Source: Astrocystis sublimbata (lineage: Eukaryota; Ascomycota; Sordariomycetes; Xylariales; Xylariaceae). From it: a DNA stretch of 64,000 nucleotides. Numbering within the stretch: position 1 is the stretch's first letter; every line of letters starts with the position of its first letter. Below, piece by piece: positions 44,490 through 57,300 of this stretch. The notes beneath the pieces were generated by a model. The model was not told the origin of the DNA. It did no database searches and saw only the letters and a list, made by a program, of their open reading frames with translations. The position numbers were made by a program, and so were the translations under genes. The DNA lies in assembly GCA_022453515.1 (NCBI GenBank), contig JAJNNY010000028.1, positions 186,001 through 250,000 on the forward strand, written 5' to 3'.

Positions 44490-47056
44490 GAGAGAAAATC
44501 ACACACGGGACTCTAGGGATGCACCAAGGAAAGAAGTAGGAAAGAGTGAGAATTATAATGTGTTGGCGGAAAGGCGGGTAAGCCGGATAATCGTCATTGG
44601 GCCAAGTGGTGTTCCGGCTGGATATAGAAGACGAGAGAAACCGCGACTGTCGTGTGCAAGTTGTACCTAGGGCCGGACAAGGCTGTCTCCCCGCAGGATC
44701 ACGCACACCGTACTTCTACCGTACTGCATATGCATAGGGTTCGTTGGCTTTTCTTTGCGAGATATAGACCAAGAAGACTTATCAAATCAAATTGACCGCG
44801 CCGGCGACTTGTGACCCCAATGTTTTAGAGAGATTTGAAATCTGACGTCTTGGCTCGAGGCGGGCTGGCCTTTGATATCAGTAGGATCGACCGTCCAGTC
44901 GACAGTTCTCTGCTTCTGCGTATGCGGGCGCGGATATACCCAATTGCCCAGCAAAAGTAATACCGCAGCGCAGATATAGTGTGTTGATCGTCAGCTCCTT
45001 AGCCGTCTGGGCGCATGTCCGCCGCGATGGCCAAGCCCTCACTAAGTGAGCAGCGACAGTAATGTCGTAGTTTGGTATATGTTGTGCAACGCCTAAACTG
45101 GCTGAGAAGATTGGAAGAAAGAAAAGAGAAAGAGACTTCAAATTTGGTGGTTGGTAGCTCACATCACTGTATATCCCATGCAGACTAATGAAGCTGACCA
45201 AGTTTTTTGGTCGACTTCAGTCAAGCTACTCGGGGAAGCTGTTCGAACTCACATAGTGTAGGCGTCGCATAGTGTAGGCGCTGGGTTTTTGCGTATCTGC
45301 CTCGGCTAGCATGATAGTAAGACCTGTATGCGGTATATTTGGACTCGAAGAAGCTCGCCTCCAGATAAACCAAACATCAAGAGAATCTGGTACACGCTTC
45401 TGCGCCTAGTAGTGCAGCCAGCTAGCCACGTTTCCTGGGGTTTCCCTTTGCGCAATATGGATTTGATGCAGGCATGTTCCTCTGCCCATTGGCAGGCCAA
45501 GATGAACGTGTACTCGACCAGGATGAAGCTTTATCCCGCAACCCAAGAAGGGAGCAAGCAGAAAGCGGTCGAACAAACTGGAGGTTGTGTTCCTTTGGCT
45601 GATCAGCTGCCGTCTCCCCTCAGACTCGGAAGGACCTGCCGAAGCGGGGGACACCAGCAAGGCGGCAACGAGACAAGTGAGATTCGACCGATAGAAGAGC
45701 AAGAGAAAGACCGAGATTGAGACACTCTGAATAGATATCAGGTTGTGAAACCCTTGGCGAGATCAGGTGACGTGTGGTTCTGCAGTTGCAAGATGCGGCA
45801 AGGCCAGGCAAACTACTACGCCAAGCTTATATGTCGCAACGGTATTACCCTTCAGATGTGTATGCCAGACCATTAATGCCATTTCTTCCGGGATATATAT
45901 AACTACCTGTACCAGAGTAGAAGGAGCGAATCGCGTATGGTTGTATCAGAAATACCTAATCTCTGCCTCGGCCAAAGGGAGAAAATGATGCTACACAAGG
46001 GTCTTGGGAACGCTCGGCTAGCGGTGTCTGGGCATGATAGAGCTCGCGGCATTGCGACGCATTGCGGCGGCTTTTTCGTGCGATAGACGGGCTTGGACGG
46101 GGTACCAAGCCGGCTCGATGCATTAGATGCGTGCTTGGCTACAGGCACATTGAGTGTCTGAAAGGTACGAGTATGAGGGACGACTGCTGGCGGTCTGCTG
46201 CTGAGACGCGAGTGGTAGGCGTTTAATAGCGCAAGTCTTGGAAACACCTCGGTGATTGGGCGCAAGGAGCTATCCAGGCCGTCACCCTTATGTCCTCAGA
46301 TGAACAGTCAGATAAGCATCCATGATCCCCCCGCGGTGGAACCGAAAGGCTGGTTGGCTAAGCAGCCGGGAGCGCCAGGCTGGTAGCCGTATGCAACGCC
46401 GTATCTTACGCTAGTTAGAGTAGTAAGTAGATCGCATGCCTATGCTAATGCATAGCTGCAGATTGTATTGCATCACGCGGGCGAGGTTTTTGGTGACGGG
46501 AGGGGGAGATCCGAGCTGGTGGGAAAAGGCACGGACCCAGCTGGACCTCCCCGGCTGCGATTCCGTCTCTGGAGGACAGACGAGAGTAACCTAGGTACTC
46601 ATAGACAATGGAGCAATTGCCGTGGTGTTGACGAGAGCCAGAAGATCTCAGCAGTTGGTCGCCGAGTCGCGTCGCCTCGCTGGCACCCACCCATGGCAGT
46701 CTAGGCTGATGAACTTAAATCTCTCACTCGCATATGGGACTGTGCGTGCATGCACGTTGTTGCAGCAAGCACCTGGTTATCGGCAGGACTACCAGACGAG
46801 CCAGGTTTCCGTAATACGCGCACAACTTGCTCTGGTGTTGTGTTTCCTGAGGTGAGAGGCGAATGAAATCCCGCGCTGGACGTCAGATTTTACCAATTGC
46901 GCAGTTTCGTGGTGATTGGTAACGACGTGACGTCATGTGTAATATCTATCCATTTACGTGGGTTCATATTGGTTATATCGATCAGTTCCATGTCCAGTCA
47001 ACGAGTTAGTTGCCTTGGGCGAGTGAGAAAACGAGAGAGACGAGGAACATCCCGTC
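44490..47056. other. Intergenic, no supported gene
   Basis: About 2.6 kb. A 130-codon frame at 45328-45720 and a 120-codon frame on the minus strand at 45903-46265 have no recognisable domains or clean splice sites. A consensus TGACGTCA lies near the right end (separate entry). Confidence 0.5.
46928..46935. promoter_or_regulatory. CRE/ATF-type palindrome TGACGTCA
   Basis: A perfect 8-bp bZIP (ATF/CREB) consensus, with a second GACGTC core at about 46878-46883, lies 120 bp before the small open frame at 47057. Occurrence by chance in 64 kb is quite possible (about one expected). Confidence 0.35.
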
Positions 47057-47380
47057 ATGACCGACCATGTTCATGAATTCGAGAATATGTTCCAGCAACC
47101 TTACCTTACAGAACTTAAGCTTAACAGTTTCACATCCGCAACTAATGAGAAGTTGGGTGAGTGGATAAGGCAGGCTGGCATCTGGTTAGCGTTTCTGCAC
47201 CATTCAAACTCAACGCTTCTGATTGGATGTAACCCCGCTGATATGGGGGTGGTTTTCTTACCTAACCTTAGGAGGGTCCGGAGGGGAGCTATGGCTGTCT
47301 GTTACTCCTGCCGAGTCCTCTTGAGGAGGAGATTGGAATGTGGCCATATCCCTCTTCGTATTTCCTGTCCCAAATGTTGA
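47057..47380 (+). CDS. Small open frame with Cys/His-rich end, uncertain gene
   Basis: 107 codons beginning MTDHVHEFENMF. The first 80 residues look like a globular helical peptide, and the last 28 read CYSCRVLLRRRLECGHIPLRISCPKC, a C-x2-C ... C-x-H ... C-x2-C spacing that could bind one or two zinc ions. The stop follows the last cysteine directly. No family is recognised and no splice partners are obvious; this may be a lineage-specific gene or a fragment of a longer decayed zinc-finger gene. Confidence 0.3.
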   Translation: MTDHVHEFENMFQQPYLTELKLNSFTSATNEKLGEWIRQAGIWLAFLHHSNSTLLIGCNPADMGVVFLPNLRRVRRGAMAVCYSCRVLLRRRLECGHIPLRISCPKC

Positions 47381-49471
47381 ATCGAACTGCAACGTCTTGA
47401 CATAACAATTGCTTAGGGAGCAATTCCAGGTCCGTCGAACTGCTCCCTTCGACCTTTAGGTCATTCCTAGTGAACAATATATCATATGATACTAAGATGC
47501 TAGGCTCCAGATCTTGCACTTGCTAAATAAGACCATGTATGCGTCCCAACTCTCTGGACCACGCCTATCAAGCCTCCTTTCTTTATTTCCGAGTCTCGAA
47601 CCTCAGGGAGGCGCTATGGCGTATGCCCCACCACGCGACTTCCAGCCAGCAGCTATTGACGCAGCCACCAAACAAGAGGTTGGACGAGCCGCATTTCCGG
47701 GGCTCTGTTCGAGAGTACGAGTACAGATTGAAGGTTTGTCCGTGCATCCAGAATTGAATCCAAGGTTGCTAGCAGGTACCTACCTATCTGATGGCAACTA
47801 TTAGTCAAAAACACCTGCCGACTTGGGGATCCAATTTCGATTGTTTCGGATTCAAGATGGGTAGCCTTGTAGAAGTATGTAAATCATACAGTGATGAAGC
47901 GGTCCGCGTACGCAAGTGCGACTGAATTGTCTCTTTTACCCCGCCAACCCCGCCGTCGGCGGTCCCTGCTCGCCTGCTGAGTTGCGTACCTGGCACGATA
48001 GTGGTGGCATGTTATATATACCCTTGGGTGTTTCCCTGATGACAAACCCCACCCCGACCGCCACGGACATTAGATTTTGCACGTGCTGCTGGTGACAGGG
48101 CTTCGATGCAAACATCCGACCTAAATTGCGAGGTTCTGATTTGCTGCTACCAGAGCTGCGTGCAGTCCCCTGTTGCCCCTCGTCCATGTCGCAGCATGGG
48201 ATGCATGGGGTCCTATCAAGCTAAGCACGGCTTTGGCAAACTTTCGTCAGCTACCTCCCTACCTTGCAGCTGTACTACTGTACGTACGCGACGACCTACA
48301 TGAAGGTGTACATCGTGTAGGATGTAGCGTCTCAGGGTCTGTCTGGGAAGCTCACCGCAGCCGTCAGCTTAAGCTCGGATCGGACGAAATGTTTACGAGT
48401 GTGTGGTTGGTCGGCTCTGAAAGCCTCGGCCTAACGCAGTCTATCTTGGGCCGACTATTACCTAGGTAGGTATGTAAATTGAAAGAAACTGGAAATATTG
48501 AGAGGGTGAGATAAATCTCGCAACTCACTACCTCAATCGGGAGCATCCATCTCTGCCCTATGTACTTCTTGATGTGCTCGGCAAGAAAGAAAGTGCCGTC
48601 GGAGGTCGTGTAGACACAGTAGAAACTCACTTGTGTTCACGCCCAGCCTTGCTAAGTCCATAGTATGTCTTTGCCAAGGTGGATGGGAGGCACCACATGC
48701 TTATAATGAGACATAAATTTGCAAGGCCTGACAAGTGGAGGCCGGTGAATACAGACAGTACTGTAGGGCAGGTGTAGTTGACGGGCATACGGGGAGTGTT
48801 GCCTGCTGCCGTCGACAAAGATGGGGGTACATGGCATACGGTGCGGCGTTCAGCAGCTGGGCATGCCGTCGGTCGTCGTTGCCCCTCCTGTACCTATGGG
48901 CACTCACTGCCTCTTGCTGTTTGTGGTGGTGCTGCCACCGCTCGGCGCGCTAGTGGACATGGAAACACCAACTGTACCGAGTAATTTGTACTGTAGGTAG
49001 ACAGACTAGCCCCTCCATATCTCGCCCTGCCTGTTTCTGTCTCTTGATCGATTTGCGTAATGCCGCTCCAGGCGATCATGTCCTCCGTGCCAGACACCAT
49101 ATAAGTTGCCCTGACTCCCCTCCATCTCTCCTCTTCTCCCCCCTCCGCTCGTGATAGTCGAGACCTCCCACACCTGGTATACAAGAATTGGTCGTAGACT
49201 ACGCCTACATCGGAACCTAAAGCCCAGAGTCCCTGGTGTGCCGACAAGCTTTCGGCCATAAGGACTGCCTCGAGCACCCAAAGGCACTGATAGCCGGGGC
49301 TGGGATCAGCGAATCAAACAAACAACCCCGCCGAGAATAAATAGAGCAGCAACCCAGTCCGGTGTCCATTCTTTACGTCACCCCAACAGCCTGGCTTGCT
49401 GTTCCCAACTCCCCCAAGAACCTCGCCCATCCTCCCTATTACTCCTCCGTCACCAGATCATCCAAGCCAAC
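47381..49471. other. Intergenic, pyruvate carboxylase promoter
   Basis: About 2.1 kb. TACCTA-type motifs occur at 47777-47786 and the palindrome TACCTAGGTA at 48459-48468. The last 150 bp before the ATG hold an AATAAATAGAG TATA-like stretch (about 49334) and a C-rich leader. Overlapping frames at 48600-49290 are unsupported. Confidence 0.55.
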
Positions 49472-52400
49472 ATGGAAGATATCGAGGCTCTCAGGGCAGC
49501 ACAGGCCGCCCAGGCTGCTGCTGCCAACGGCGCTGACGAGGATGTGTTCGAGGACGAGCCTGGCCCGAAGCCCGCCAAGACTGCCCACCACATCCGCGCC
49601 AACAGCTCTATCATGCACCTGAACAAAATCCTGGGTGAGTTACTCTGAATCGCATTCTTTTTGTGCATCCAAAGTCGCCCTGGACAATAATGCTAATTCG
49701 TATTACCTCTCCATATAGTTGCCAACCGAGGCGAAATTCGTAAGTGCCACTACATCCCGAGCAACCTCCGTCCCCGGGACTTGCTATTAACATGTTCACA
49801 GCTATTCGTGTAAGACCCCGCCAATGTGGGGACCAGATAAAACAAAAGAGTCTTGAGTATTGACAATTGGTCACAAAACAGATTTTCAGAACCGTAAGTA
49901 TCGCCGATATCGTAGCTGTATTCTGCAACGTTCCAGCTGGACTAACTTGAGAAATAGGCGCACGAGCTGTCGCTGCACACAGTTGCTGTATTCAGGTAAG
50001 CTATCGACTGGCCCGAGCCGGATGCGGATGGGCTTGGCTGGCTCGCATCTTCATCCCGCTAACCCCCCACCAGTTATGAGGACCGTCTTAGCATGCACCG
50101 GCAGAGTATGCGACACCACAACCCTACCAGTAAATGATGGGTGCGTTGCTGACAGCGTTACAGAGGCCGACGAGGCGTATGTCATCGGAAAGCGAGGTCA
50201 ATACACACCTGTTGGGGCTTATCTCGCTGGTGACGAAATCATCAAGATTGCCCTGGAGCATGGAGTTCAGATGATCCACCCAGGTATGTTTACATCGTAC
50301 CCCTCCACCCCGCCTTGTCGCGTCGATATTGGGCCTGACACATCGTCTTCGCAGGATACGGCTTTTTGTCCGAGAATGCTCCCTTCGCACGAGCTGTCGA
50401 GAAAGCCGGCTTGATTGTAAGTGACCCCCGCCCGCCTAGGCCCGCCCTGCGCCCCGCTTCTTGCTTTATTCGGCTCGAGTTAACACATGGCCTGCACAGT
50501 TCGTCGGCCCCTCACCCGATGTCATTGACTCTCTTGGCGACAAGGTTTCAGCTCGAACGCTGGCCATTGCTGCCAACGTCCCTGTCGTCCCTGGAACCCC
50601 AGGCGCCGTGGCCACGTTTGAGGAAGTCAAGCAATTCACCGACGAATATGGTTTCCCCATCATCATCAAGGCCGCCTTTGGTGGTGGTGGTCGTGGTATG
50701 CGAGTAGTGCGCGAGCAGTCAGACCTCAAGGAATCGTTCGATCGAGCTACTTCCGAGGCAAAGACGGCCTTCGGAAACGGCACCGTTTTCGTTGAGCGCT
50801 TCCTCGACAAGCCCAAGCACATTGAGGTCCAACTGTTGGGTGACAATCATGGTAACATCGTCCATTTGTACGAGCGTGACTGCTCGGTACAACGGAGACA
50901 CCAAAAGGTGGTCGAGATCGCGCCGGCCAAGGATCTTCCCGCTGAAACCCGAGATGCGATCCTTGCCGATGCTGTGAAGCTAGCAAAGTCCGTCAATTAC
51001 CGAAATGCCGGTACTGCGGAGTTCCTTGTGGATCAGCAGAACCGATACTACTTCATTGAGATCAACCCTCGCATTCAAGTAGAGCACACCATTACCGAGG
51101 AAATCACCGGCATAGATATTGTCGCCGCTCAGATCCAGATCGCTGCCGGCGCCTCGCTGCAGCAGCTCGGTCTAACGCAGGACCGCATCTCTACCCGAGG
51201 CTTTGCCATCCAGTGTCGTATCACTACAGAGGACCCCGCCAAACAGTTCCAGCCTGACACTGGCAAGATCGAGGTGTACAGATCTGCTGGTGGTAATGGC
51301 GTCCGTCTCGATGGCGGTAACGGATTCGCGGGTGCTGTCATCACCCCCTACTACGATTCCATGCTTGTCAAGTGCACTTGCCAAGGTTCTACCTACGAAA
51401 TTGCCCGTCGTAAGGTTCTTCGTGCCCTGATCGAGTTCCGTGTCCGTGGTGTCAAGACAAACATTCCTTTCCTCGCCTCTCTCCTCACTCACCCCACCTT
51501 CATTGACGGCAACTGCTGGACTACCTTCATCGATGACACACCACAGCTCTTCGATCTAGTCGGCAGCCAGAACCGTGCTCAGAAGTTGCTTGCATACCTC
51601 GGCGATGTCGCCGTGAATGGCAGCAGCATCAAGGGCCAGATTGGTGAGCCCAAATTCAAGGGCGAGTTCATCCTACCAGAGCTCCTCAACGAGGACGGCT
51701 CCAAGGTTGATGTCTCCCAACCGTCCACCAAGGGCTGGAGGCAGATCCTTCTCGACCAAGGCCCTAAGGGCTTTGCTAAGGCTGTCCGCGAGTACAAGGG
51801 TTGCTTGCTGATGGATACCACCTGGCGTGATGCTCATCAGTCACTGCTTGCTACCCGTGTGCGAACCGTGGATCTCCTCGGTATCGCCAAAGAGACAAGC
51901 CATGCCTTGAGCAACCTCTACAGTCTGGAATGCTGGGGAGGCGCCACCTTCGATGTCGCCTACCGTTTCCTATACGAGGATCCTTGGGACCGACTTCGCA
52001 AGATGCGCAAAGCCGTCCCCAACATTCCTTTCCAGATGCTTCTTCGTGGAGCCAACGGTGTTGCGTACGCATCGCTCCCAGACAATGCCATTGAGCACTT
52101 CGTTGAGCATGCCAAGAAGAATGGTGTCGACATTTTCAGAGTGTTCGACGCCCTGAACGACATCAACCAGCTCGAGGTTGGTATCAAGGCTGTCCAGAAG
52201 GCTGGTGGTGTTGCCGAGGGTACGGTGTGTATCTCTGGTGACATGCTCAACCCCAAGAAGAAGTACAACCTTGATTACTACCTGGATCTTGTTGACAAGT
52301 TGGTTGCCCTTGACATCGATGTCCTCGGTCTCAAGGATATGGCTGGTGTCCTGAAGCCCCATGCTGCTACCCTGCTTGTCGGATCCATTCGCAAGCGATA

Positions 52401-53715
52401 CCCCGACCTGCCTATTCACGTCCATACCCATGACTCTGCTGGTACTGGTGTTGCTTCCATGGTTGCTTGTGCCAAGGCTGGTGCAGATGCTGTCGACGCT
52501 GCCACTGACAGCTTGTCCGGAATGACTTCGCAGCCCAGCATCAACGCCATTATGGCATCGCTAGAGGGCAGCGAGTGCGACCCTGGCCTGAACCCCTCGC
52601 ACGTTCGTGCTCTGGATACCTACTGGTCCCAACTGCGCCTCCTTTACTCGCCCTTCGAGGCTCACCTTGCTGGTCCCGACCCTGAGGTCTACGAGCACGA
52701 AATCCCTGGAGGTCAACTCACCAACATGATGTTCCAAGCCTCTCAACTAGGCCTGGGCTCTCAGTGGGCTGAGACCAAGAAGGCCTACGAACATGCCAAC
52801 GACCTGCTTGGTGACATCGTCAAGGTCACACCCACATCCAAGGTTGTTGGTGATTTGGCTCAGTTCATGGTGTCCAACAAGCTATCTCCCCAGGATGTCG
52901 TTGACCGTGCTGCTGAACTCGACTTCCCTGGATCAGTCCTCGAGTTCCTCGAGGGTATGATGGGTCAACCCTACGGCGGATTTCCTGAGCCACTACGTAG
53001 CAGGGCCCTACGCGACCGCCGGAAGTTCGACAAGCGACCCGGTCTGTACCTTGACCCTGTTGACTTCAAGAAGGTCCGGTCCGAGCTTAACCAGAAGTGG
53101 GGCCATGTGACCGACTGCGACGTTGCTTCGCACTTGATGTACCCCAAGGTGTTCGACGACTACAAGAAGTTCATTCAGAAGTTTGGTGACTTGTCTGTCC
53201 TGCCTACAAGATACTTCCTCTCCGCCCCTCAGATCGGCGAAGAATTCCACGTTGAGCTGGAGAAGGGCAAGGTCCTCATCCTGAAGCTCCTCGCTGTTGG
53301 TCCTCTGTCTGAGAACACCGGCCAACGTGAGGTCTTCTACGAGATGAACGGTGAAGTCCGTCAAGTCACCGTAGACGACAACAAGGCCAGCGTCGAGAAC
53401 GTCAGTCGCCCCAAGGCTGACCCTGGTGACTCCAGCCAGGTCGGTGCACCCATGGCTGGTGTCCTTGTTGAGCTTCGTGTGCACGAAGGCTCTGAAGTCA
53501 AGAAGGGTGACCCTCTCGCTGTTCTCAGCGCCATGAAGATGGTAAGTTAATTCACCATGTTTTTATCATTAAACCTTTCATGACAAATTGCTAATACTCA
53601 ATAATAGGAAATGGTCATTTCTGCGCCTCACAACGGCAAGGTCAACGGCCTCCAGGTCAAGGAGGGTGACTCCGTTGACGGCTCTGACCTTGTTTGCAAG
53701 ATTACCAAGTCTTAA
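49472..53715 (+). CDS. PYC: Pyruvate carboxylase
   Basis: Ten exons: 49472-49634, 49719-49739, 49802-49809, 49882-49893, 49958-49995, 50074-50105, 50164-50283, 50355-50416, 50500-53541 and 53608-53715, 1201 residues. The N-terminus lacks a mitochondrial presequence, which fits the cytosolic fungal enzyme. Biotin carboxylase domain (about 50-500): ILVANRGEIPIRIFRTAHEL, assembled from four tiny exons, FGGGGRGMRV (ATP grasp) and FIEINPRIQVEHT. Carboxyltransferase domain (about 575-880): LLMDTTWRDAHQSLLATRVRT, IFRVFDALND, HVHTHDSAGTG. Biotin carrier domain (about 1130-1201): APMAGVL and the biotin site AMKM with Lys1165; the last intron falls directly after this motif. The enzyme makes oxaloacetate from pyruvate and bicarbonate with ATP, the main anaplerotic reaction. 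Start choice: the ATG precedes an acidic Ala-rich leader peptide and gives the usual length. Confidence 0.98.
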
Positions 53716-54345
53716 ATTCCAAATAAGTCTGAAAGAAAAGGGAACGGTTTCCGGGCTTACAGAAACGGTGTCGGCGTTATGATATGGCCACTTCATATGG
53801 TTCTTTAGAATCAAATTCAGGTCGGTGATCACGTAAATGGGGACTACCAAGGGGGAATCCTACCGTATGCGTTGTATTCTTCCAGAGTATTTATTTGACT
53901 ACACAAAACAATAAATTGAATGTTTTGGTTTATATATCGTATGCAACGACGCGTATGTGCCTACTGTAGTTTCACTCGTGTTCATCATTTTACCGAAACT
54001 CATCGAATTCTTAGGCATCGAAACACGATGTCTATAATACACCCCCTCCTGGGACATCTACAAAATTTCAGAGACAGTAAGTTATATATATCTCACGTGG
54101 GCGTGTTTTTTGCGTGATACGTAGCGTACCAGAACGAAATGTGCAATAGGGGAATAAATCACGACAAAGACGCAGTTTTGAAGTATAAATAAATCCATTC
54201 CTTGAGCACTTTTATCTAACATATTAGAGCAACTAGGTACAAGCTATTGTGCTGCGACGCGGCCCCTTTATTGTTTTACTACATGTGGAATTTGATATAC
54301 GGGGCGCACCATGCCGGGAACCAAGACAATCGGCTGGGGCAGCGA
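53716..54345. other. Convergent 3' region of PYC and clathrin heavy chain
   Basis: 630 bp, AT-rich, between two convergent stop codons. AATAAA-like sequences occur near 53910 and 54150-54192. No gene seen. Confidence 0.6.
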
Positions 54346-57300
54346 CTAGAAGCCGAAGCCAGTAGGCTGGGGCGCAAACCCGTTGGTTTGGCCATAAGGC
54401 GCCGGGGACATGCCGCCAGCACCACCCGGTCCAGCTGTGATCATGAGCCGGTTACCACCCAGGATGGGCGTCTCATCCTCGTGCTTCTCCTGCGCCGCCT
54501 CCTTTTGCTTTCGCGCCTCGTTGTCGGCCTTTAGTGATGCAAGGTCCAAGGTTTGCTGGCGCATGACGTTGATCAGGTAGGGCATGGTGAAGTCGTGTAG
54601 ACCGTGACGCCATGAGATCTCGAGCACTAAATCTGGGCGAATGAGGTCGTAGCACGAATAAAGCATACCGACATAGCATTCCCGGCTGCCGATGTCGACG
54701 AACTGTTTTATCTTGGTTAGTCTGGAAGAAAGTGAACACAAGGTCAAGTTTGTACTTACATAGCGGAGGAGCTCCTCGACCACCTCAGTCTTGGCGGACA
54801 AGGCAGCCGTCTCAATGGCATCCTTGAACAGCTTATCTTGCTTGGACAAAGCAATGGACTTTTCCCATCTCTTGGTCTTGCGGTAGATGTTGGCAGCAAT
54901 CTGTCTGAAGAAAACCAAATCATGCTTCTCAAGACGTCCTGCGAGTTCAACAGCATCGTAGTTGTCGTAGTTTTCTGCGGAGTCTCGCAGAGTTTTGTAG
55001 TCCTCCTCCTCGATCAGCAGATCGTTTATGGCATCGTTGACGGTGCGCTTGTTCTGGGGCTGAACATTCAGCAAGAACGGCTTAATCAGAGGCAGATTGT
55101 CTGATTTTTGGAACATCCGCACAACTCGGTTGACATCGATACGTGGCGTCAATACTTGCAGTAAGTCGGTCAGAAGAGATGGATGCTGCTCTAGATAGAA
55201 GTTAAGGGCACGGTAGTAAATCTCAAGGTTGGCGACTTTCACAACGATGTCCTTGAACTGTTGGTGCTCCCATGAGTTCTGCGCCCGTTCCATAACAGCC
55301 AATGCAGCATTGTCGAATTCATCATAATGATAGTAGCAGAAAACAAGCTCAGGCCATAGGTTGGCCTCCTCGCAGGCGCGAATCAGCTTAGGTAAGTTCA
55401 TGCGACTCCAGAAGAGCTTGATGTGCTCCATTAGTCTTTCAGGGTGGTACTTGGAGAGCGCAATTCCCAACTCAGTGAACATGCCCATGTGGGCACGTTC
55501 CAGGCCTAAGCCCTGTTCGAGGAGGTCAATGAGCTCATCGAAGTAACCCTCGGATTCGTACTGTTTCACGAGAGCTGACAGTTGTTCAGCGTCTACTATG
55601 AGGTTGAGACCGCAGATCTTCGCAAGTCGGAATTCCTTCTTGGCAACGCATGCGCCGTGAACCTGGTTCCAGACCTTGATGTTGTTGGCTTTGCGGGCAC
55701 ATTCGACAGCAGCTTGGTAATCCTCCAGATGGACTAAAGTAGTAGCCAATTTCGACCAATTGGAGACACTGGTGTAGAAGATCTTCGCAGCTTGGTACAA
55801 CTCTTCAGCGGCAGCCTTATCACCTGATTCTTCGACGTTGGCCACATTGGTTCCCCGAAGGAAGTCCTCCAATTCTGACAACTGATCAATCCTGGCGAAA
55901 CAGAACGCAAGAGCGGTGTCGATCGGAGGTTCGCGCAGGGTCTTGCGAGCCATCCGTAGATATTTGATGAGCTCTTCATTCTTGCCAGCATGAGTCGCGA
56001 CTTCAATGACCTCCTCATAATTGCGTGGATCTCCAGCCTTAATGTAAGACTCAATCGCGTCGCCTATTCGCAGGCCGTCGAGTTGCGCCTTCGCGACTTT
56101 GCTCCAAACTTCCGGTGTGTCGACATCCTCGGCATAACTGTTGGCACGATCTATGCTCACGATGTGGTCGACCAAAACCTCCACGGCAGATGTGTGGTTA
56201 TTGACCTTCTTGTATATCTCCAGAGCCTCTTCAAAGAGACCAATGTCGATACACAGCTGCGCACATTCGTCTGGGTTGAAAGCATCCAAGCGATGAACGT
56301 AGTCCATAACACGTCCCTTGTCTGCCTTGGCAGCTGTGAGCATAAGCAGATTTTGCAAACTAGGGTTATCGGTAAAGGGCGACGGCTCAAGAATAATCTT
56401 CTCAAGCAGCTCAATTAATTCAATTGGCATGTCAGATGCCATGAAGGATGCAACGGCTTCAGAAACCTTTGCGGGGTCATTTGACTCAGGAACAGCAGTC
56501 GCGATGACTTGGTCAACAACGCTGCGGCGGTGGATATTGTTCTCACTCAGGACAAAAGTCCAGAGCTCACGGTCCGAGCGCTCCAGAAGGTAGCGGGCTT
56601 GAGCACGGTACATCGAGTTCTCGTTGGTGATGTTGACCAGTTCAAGGTCATTCTGTCCCTTCTGATATGCGATGAATGCAAGGTTGGGGTCACGCTTCTC
56701 GCAGTATTTGCCGACGCTGAGGGTGTCATACTGGTCGTTCTCTTTGAGGAACTTTTCAGGGTTGTTGTTAGAGTCGATGTAAATCTTGGCAAGGGCGTTG
56801 AAGATTGCTTGCTGTTGGTTTCCAGCTGCCAAGGTAGCTTCTAAGAACGGCAACAGCAGCTTCAGTCTGTTGCGAGTTTCAACCTCACGAACGAGGGCAT
56901 CAATCGGTATCGAAGCTGCGTCGACGGACTTCAGCAGATCCTTGATCACTGATTCGTCGCAGTCAACGTCCAAAAGACCGCCAACAACTTCAGGGGTTCT
57001 GCCTGGGTTAACTCGCTGTACGTAGACTTCGATGGCCTGGAAGCGTTGGTTTTGATACAAGTATAGAACTAGATCGTGAACGAAGTTATGCTTGTCGCAG
57101 ACAATGATGAGGGGTAGCATCTCAGTCAATTTCGCTTCCTTCAAGAAGTTCTTGACCTTCTCAGGGTTGTAGTGGTTACTGTCTCTGCAAATACGCTCAA
57201 CCTCGTTGAATTGACCCATCTTGGTGGCTGCTTCAATGTACTTGAAATGTACGTCGGCGTCCTGGGACAGGTTGACAATACTGCCAAGATAATAGAATAG

